9,462 bases of DNA from Anaerolineae bacterium (lineage in GTDB: Bacteria > Chloroflexota > Anaerolineae > 4572-78 > J111). Under the pieces are notes generated by a model. It was given only the letters and a program-made list of their open reading frames with translations, was not told the DNA's origin and did not search any database. Made by a program: the position numbers and the translations under genes. Positions 6,396 through 9,462 of this stretch are shown in pieces; the stretch's first letter is position 1, and each line of letters begins with the position of its first letter. The stretch lies in NCBI GenBank assembly GCA_020433785.1, contig JAGRCC010000930.1, positions 1 through 9,462 of the forward strand. Reading direction: 5' to 3'.

Positions 6396-7520
6396 TTAGA
6401 TTTTTCGGCGTCGGCCGGCGGCGTACGTGATAATGTTGCTCCCCCACTCCATCGCCGTCCGGATCTCTTCTCGAGAGGCCGGGCCGCCGCGGCGCTGGCC
6501 CTGCCATAACAGCCCGTAACTGTGGGTGCTAAAGATAACGCCATCGCCGACCAGTAATTTGGGGTTGCCGTGCGTCTCAAACCCTAGCGGAGGCGTTGAA
6601 AAAAGATGAGGCTGGGTTAACAATGGGTGGCCGGAAGATATTACCTCTACCGCCAGTTCTTTATCGCTCAGAAAGTTTTGAAACGAGTCTTCAGCTTGGC
6701 TGTCCAGGCTTTCTATCAATAGTGTGCCTCTTCTACGCCGAACATAATTACGGAGACCGGTCATCTCATTTTGATCCAACTCAAACCGGCCTTGCCCCAC
6801 CAGGTAAACTAGCGACTTAGTCAGCAGACTGGGGCCAATCTCAATATCATCCTCTACGCGTACATAATCGCGCCCAGATTGATTGATAGCTTGAGCCAAA
6901 AAATTCATCCCTTGTCCCTGTTTTTTGTCGCTGACGTGGCCCAGATAGCTGACCGCCACCTCGATCTCTGGCGGCGCGCCTACTTCCCGGCGAAATCGCA
7001 GATCAATTTCATTGGGGCCGGGCGCAGATGGGGCTGAGGCATCTTTAAAGACGGCTTCGCGGTTGCTCCGCCAAATTTGAGCCAACTCAACTCGGGGTTC
7101 ATCCGGTAGGGTGGTTTGAGCTGTAATCGAAAACTCAGTTCGGATATAAAGCGGGCCACCTTCTTTTTGATCGCCGTTGTCAGTTCTGGGCTGGCTTTCG
7201 TTGTAGCTGATCAACAAATGAATAGCGCCCTCGATGTCGTGTCCGATATCATAGGCAATCGGTTGAGGCAGGACGATCACTTGCCCGGCCGGATCAATGG
7301 CCACCCCTGGCAAAACATAAACCGAGGTGTCAGGCGGGTCACTGGCTATCACCTCCAAACCGGCTACAATTCCCGCTCCGTGACTAAGCAGCGTGAGGTA
7401 TCCCTGGTATTGGCGATGATACTGGTGCGCTTCCTCCCACACATCGGCAGTGACCGCCATGCCGGGCAGCGGCTTAATTCTTTTTATCGGAAAATTTTTA
7501 ATAAGTTCCTGCAAGCTCAC
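6396..7520 (-). CDS. Baseplate-operon protein: tail-associated N-terminal domain plus DUF4159-like domain
   Basis: 374 residues, last visible gene of the tail-like operon. The N-terminal part (about 15-110) carries H-Q-Y-H-R-Q-Y-Q, H-G-A-G-I-V-A-G-L-E-V and P-G-V-A-I-D-P-A-G-Q-V-I-V-L. I associate this pattern with tail-fibre or baseplate-attachment proteins of phage-tail-like systems. A variable middle (about 110-225) follows. The C-terminal part (about 226-374) matches DUF4159: L-V-Y-L-V-G-Q-G, D-Q-N-E-M-T-G-L-R-N-Y-V, G-D-G-V-I-F-S-T-H-S-Y, and W-G-S-N-I-I-T-Y-A-A-G at the end. No signal peptide or membrane helix is seen, as expected for a particle component. The start is a GTG preceded by AGAGGGGTGA, which overlaps the stop of the preceding gene; the intergenic gap is 12 nt. 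An ATG at residue 21 would cut into the conserved N-terminus. Its role in the particle is inferred from position. Confidence 0.78.
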   Translation of the reverse strand: MSLQELIKNFPIKRIKPLPGMAVTADVWEEAHQYHRQYQGYLTLLSHGAGIVAGLEVIASDPPDTSVYVLPGVAIDPAGQVIVLPQPIAYDIGHDIEGAIHLLISYNESQPRTDNGDQKEGGPLYIRTEFSITAQTTLPDEPRVELAQIWRSNREAVFKDASAPSAPGPNEIDLRFRREVGAPPEIEVAVSYLGHVSDKKQGQGMNFLAQAINQSGRDYVRVEDDIEIGPSLLTKSLVYLVGQGRFELDQNEMTGLRNYVRRRRGTLLIESLDSQAEDSFQNFLSDKELAVEVISSGHPLLTQPHLFSTPPLGFETHGNPKLLVGDGVIFSTHSYGLLWQGQRRGGPASREEIRTAMEWGSNIITYAAGRRRKI

Positions 7521-7535
7521 GGCTTCACCCCTCTA
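7521..7535 (-). promoter_or_regulatory. Ribosome binding site of the DUF4159-like gene, overlapping the upstream stop
   Basis: The minus-strand sequence runs TAG (stop of the tail protein gene), then AGGGGTGAAGCC, then GTG. The purine-rich tract begins inside the stop codon, so the two genes are likely translationally coupled. It also supports the GTG at 7520 as the start. Confidence 0.5.
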
Positions 7536-8534
7536 TTGTGTCCCATGATCCGGCTCAAGATGCAGTGTGTACACGGTATGGGCCGGTTTTTGCATTTCGA
7601 TAATCGACTCGATAGTCCGCCGGCGAACCTTCTCCCGGCGCTGCTGTTCGGCTTTATCGCTCACGGCGATAGGTGGTAAATACAACGTAACTGAAAAGGT
7701 GTGGGGTCTATTGCCCGGCCCCAGAGCAATACCGGAGTTGAGCCGGGCCTCGTCACCCAAAATAAAATCACTCAACCGATTTTCGGTAATGATCGCCTGC
7801 CGGCCGGTGTAAAGTTCCAGATGTTTTTGCAAAGCCCATTTTGTACCCCGGCGGCGATGCAGCGCTACGGCCCAATCCAATAACTCTCTGAATCGATCTT
7901 CGGGCCACTCGGCGGTGAACTCTAAATCGAGCCACGAAGCCAGCCAGGGCAGCAGGTCGATGGGAGTCAGCCCCGGATCGAAATAGTAAAACATAGTATC
8001 GATTTGGGTCTCGATCGGTTTCCAGAAGCTTTCAAACAGCATGAGAAACCGCCCCATAAACTCATCTTGCTCGTAAAAGGCCGGTAAATATTTAAGATAC
8101 CGCCCTTTGGTCCGAACGATGAGCTCGATGGTTGATTGGGCTAACACGGCGCCGCCATCGGCGATCAAATCGGCCTGGCAGATTAACTCATCGCTGCGGT
8201 AAGGAGGGTGTAACTGCCCCCTGAATTGATGCGTATACGGCGTGTCCGGTTCAAGGGTACCCTGAATGGTCCAGCCAAGCCGATAGAACGGCCCCCCCCG
8301 ACCGTTCTCGGTATAGGGTTGAATACCGGTCCCATTGGTCCTGCTCCCCACAAATTGACCCACGATTAATCCGTTTGGCAGCGTAAAGCGCAGCGTGGGG
8401 TTGACTAAGCGCCGCCCCGAATTGACCCAAACATTCAGGGTAATAGTCTCGCCGGGATAACAGTTGTATGAGTCAGCCATCAGACGGATTTCGGGCGATA
8501 TGGGTGGATTGTGGGTCGGTTTATACATCATCAT
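7533..8534 (-). CDS. Phage tail protein I / TIGR02242-like baseplate wedge protein with an extra N-terminal domain
   Basis: 333 residues. Residues 146-250 carry the hallmarks of the TIGR02242 tail protein domain: Y-L-P-A-F-Y, R-F-L-x2-F-E-S-F-W-x-P-I-E, F-D-P-G-L-T-P-x-D-L-L-P-W-L-A-S-W-L, then W-P-E, R-R-R-G-T and L-E-L-Y-T-G. Such proteins are baseplate wedge parts in contractile tails and extracellular injection systems, joining the J-like protein. Residues 13-141 are unusual: alternating hydrophobic strands with P-G-E-T-I-T-L-N-V-W-V, suggesting an Ig-like or CARDB-like beta-sandwich. The start overlaps the end of the J-like gene by 14 nt. Three consecutive ATGs (8534, 8531, 8528) are possible starts. 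A run of eight G (8292-8299) lies in the coding strand at residues 79-81. The tail assignment is firm; the sandwich fold is inferred. Confidence 0.87.
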   Translation of the reverse strand: MMMYKPTHNPPISPEIRLMADSYNCYPGETITLNVWVNSGRRLVNPTLRFTLPNGLIVGQFVGSRTNGTGIQPYTENGRGGPFYRLGWTIQGTLEPDTPYTHQFRGQLHPPYRSDELICQADLIADGGAVLAQSTIELIVRTKGRYLKYLPAFYEQDEFMGRFLMLFESFWKPIETQIDTMFYYFDPGLTPIDLLPWLASWLDLEFTAEWPEDRFRELLDWAVALHRRRGTKWALQKHLELYTGRQAIITENRLSDFILGDEARLNSGIALGPGNRPHTFSVTLYLPPIAVSDKAEQQRREKVRRRTIESIIEMQKPAHTVYTLHLEPDHGTQ

Positions 8535-9462
8535 CTAACTCAACGATGGTAACCTGATGATTAAGCGAACACAGTAAGGCGTCCGGTGATACGTGCAGGG
8601 CTTTCTTTTCGACCGGAACCAGTTGTTCTTCATTGCGCTGTACCGCCTGTTCGGTGTCGGGCAGCGGCTCCTCGGCCGGAACGACCGGACGCTGCCATAG
8701 CTGCACATCGAGTACATGTTTTACGCCGGGTACTCGCTGGATCAGCGAATAGATTTCGGCTACGTATAAGTTGCGACCAAAAGGCCAACCCTCCCAGTTA
8801 GGCGTCATCAATTCGTCAAACTGCTCTCGGTTTTCGCTCAGGGATAGACAATTGATAAATTGTCTGAGCCGCTCTATGACCCGGAGTTTAATGGTCTCTG
8901 GCCGGCTGAATTGGGCCGGGACGACTTCAGCATGAACTTTCACGCCAATATAGTTTGGCTCTCTCACCCGCAAAATCGTGGTTAGTAAGCGGTAATCATC
9001 CAGATAGTTTTTGACTCCTTCGGCTAACGTTTTGCTGACTTGGAGTTGAGACAACTCGCCCACTTTGAGCGCATCGACTACATCCGGTACAATGAGAATT
9101 TCGACCATGCCCGGCGTTAGCCGACTGCCGCCGGCTTGGGGTACATTGCATTTAACCCTGGCAATACGGTGCGTTGTGGTCTTAGCCAAATCTTCGTAAT
9201 CCTCGGCCGTCACGGCGCGGCGTTGGGCGCGTAACTCGCGTTTGGCCCTGATTTTGACTTCATCCAAACCTTCCGGATCACGCCCTCCGGTGGCCTGAGT
9301 CAGGTTGGTCACCCGATCAATATAAGGAATGGTCGATTTTAATATTTGCAATTTATTGGCCGGTACATTACCCACCACCCCGCCGCCATAGCGATATCGA
9401 TTGAAACGAATGGTCCGGTTGGCCGGAGGAATTCGACCATACTGCACCACTTCGCCGGTGCG
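8521..9462 (-). CDS. Baseplate J-like / TIGR02243-like baseplate assembly protein, C-terminal part
   Basis: The gene is truncated by the right edge; its frame is open to 9462 and the true start lies outside. A GTG at 9450 is only an internal Val, preceded in frame by R-T-G-E. About 313 residues are visible. They begin at Y-R-Y-G-G-G-V-V-G-N-V, followed by V-T-N-L-T-Q-A-T-G-G and R-A-V-T-A-E-D-Y-E-D-L-A, which are hallmarks of the baseplate J / TIGR02243 family. The rest includes Y-I-G-V-K-V-H-A-E-V-V-P and R-V-P-G-V-K-H-V, and ends in an acidic tail (E-L-D-D-D-V). In contractile machines this protein forms the wedge core linking the hub to the sheath. Its stop overlaps the start of the tail protein I gene. 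Only sequence beyond the edge can show whether the cluster is a prophage or an extracellular injection system. Confidence 0.88.
   Translation of the reverse strand, partial: RTGEVVQYGRIPPANRTIRFNRYRYGGGVVGNVPANKLQILKSTIPYIDRVTNLTQATGGRDPEGLDEVKIRAKRELRAQRRAVTAEDYEDLAKTTTHRIARVKCNVPQAGGSRLTPGMVEILIVPDVVDALKVGELSQLQVSKTLAEGVKNYLDDYRLLTTILRVREPNYIGVKVHAEVVPAQFSRPETIKLRVIERLRQFINCLSLSENREQFDELMTPNWEGWPFGRNLYVAEIYSLIQRVPGVKHVLDVQLWQRPVVPAEEPLPDTEQAVQRNEEQLVPVEKKALHVSPDALLCSLNHQVTIVELDDDV

Noticed and set aside
7116..7679. 187-codon plus-strand frame
   Set aside because: It is antisense to two well-supported baseplate-operon genes, spans their junction and shows no domain.

Overview
The window looks like chromosomal DNA of a Chloroflexota bacterium, probably Anaerolineae-like. 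This is an inference from gene content: a DUF1670-type helix-turn-helix module, a TPR/YkuD envelope protein with an SYGC active site, multi-zinc-ribbon membrane proteins and a TIGR02242/TIGR02243-type baseplate cluster. Base composition is moderate. No rRNA, tRNA, CRISPR array, integrase or transposase gene is visible.

Layout. Positions 1-359 form a divergent promoter region. A short reading frame runs off the left edge on the minus strand behind an almost consensus sigma-70 promoter (TTGATA-N17-TATAAT). A second promoter faces right towards a plus-strand gene (360-1835) for a membrane-anchored TPR protein with a C-terminal L,D-transpeptidase domain. A 111-bp fold-back element lies between this gene and the convergent minus-strand operon. 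That operon (5982 down to 2084) has three closely spaced genes: mltG (endolytic murein transglycosylase), a fusion of an RNase Z-like metallo-beta-lactamase domain to a DUF1670-like DNA-binding region, and a membrane protein with three RanBP2-like zinc ribbons. The two ends of this block (L,D-transpeptidase and MltG) both act on peptidoglycan.

The stretch 5983-6395 has no gene. It holds the mltG leader and a roughly 100-bp imperfect inverted repeat of a dispersed-repeat type. From the right edge to 6396, three minus-strand genes with overlapping or 12-nt junctions form the 3' end of a contractile-injection-system or phage-tail-like operon: the C-terminal part of a baseplate J / TIGR02243-like protein, a TIGR02242-like tail protein I with an extra N-terminal beta-sandwich-like domain, and a protein joining a tail-associated 'GIVAGLEV / PGVAIDPAG' domain to a DUF4159-like domain. 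The sheath, tube, spike, ATPase and any toxin genes would lie beyond the right edge, so whether this is an extracellular injection system or a prophage tail cannot be decided here.

The most interesting items are the DUF4159-containing baseplate-operon protein, the MBL-DUF1670 fusion, the triple zinc-ribbon membrane protein and the two non-coding inverted-repeat elements.
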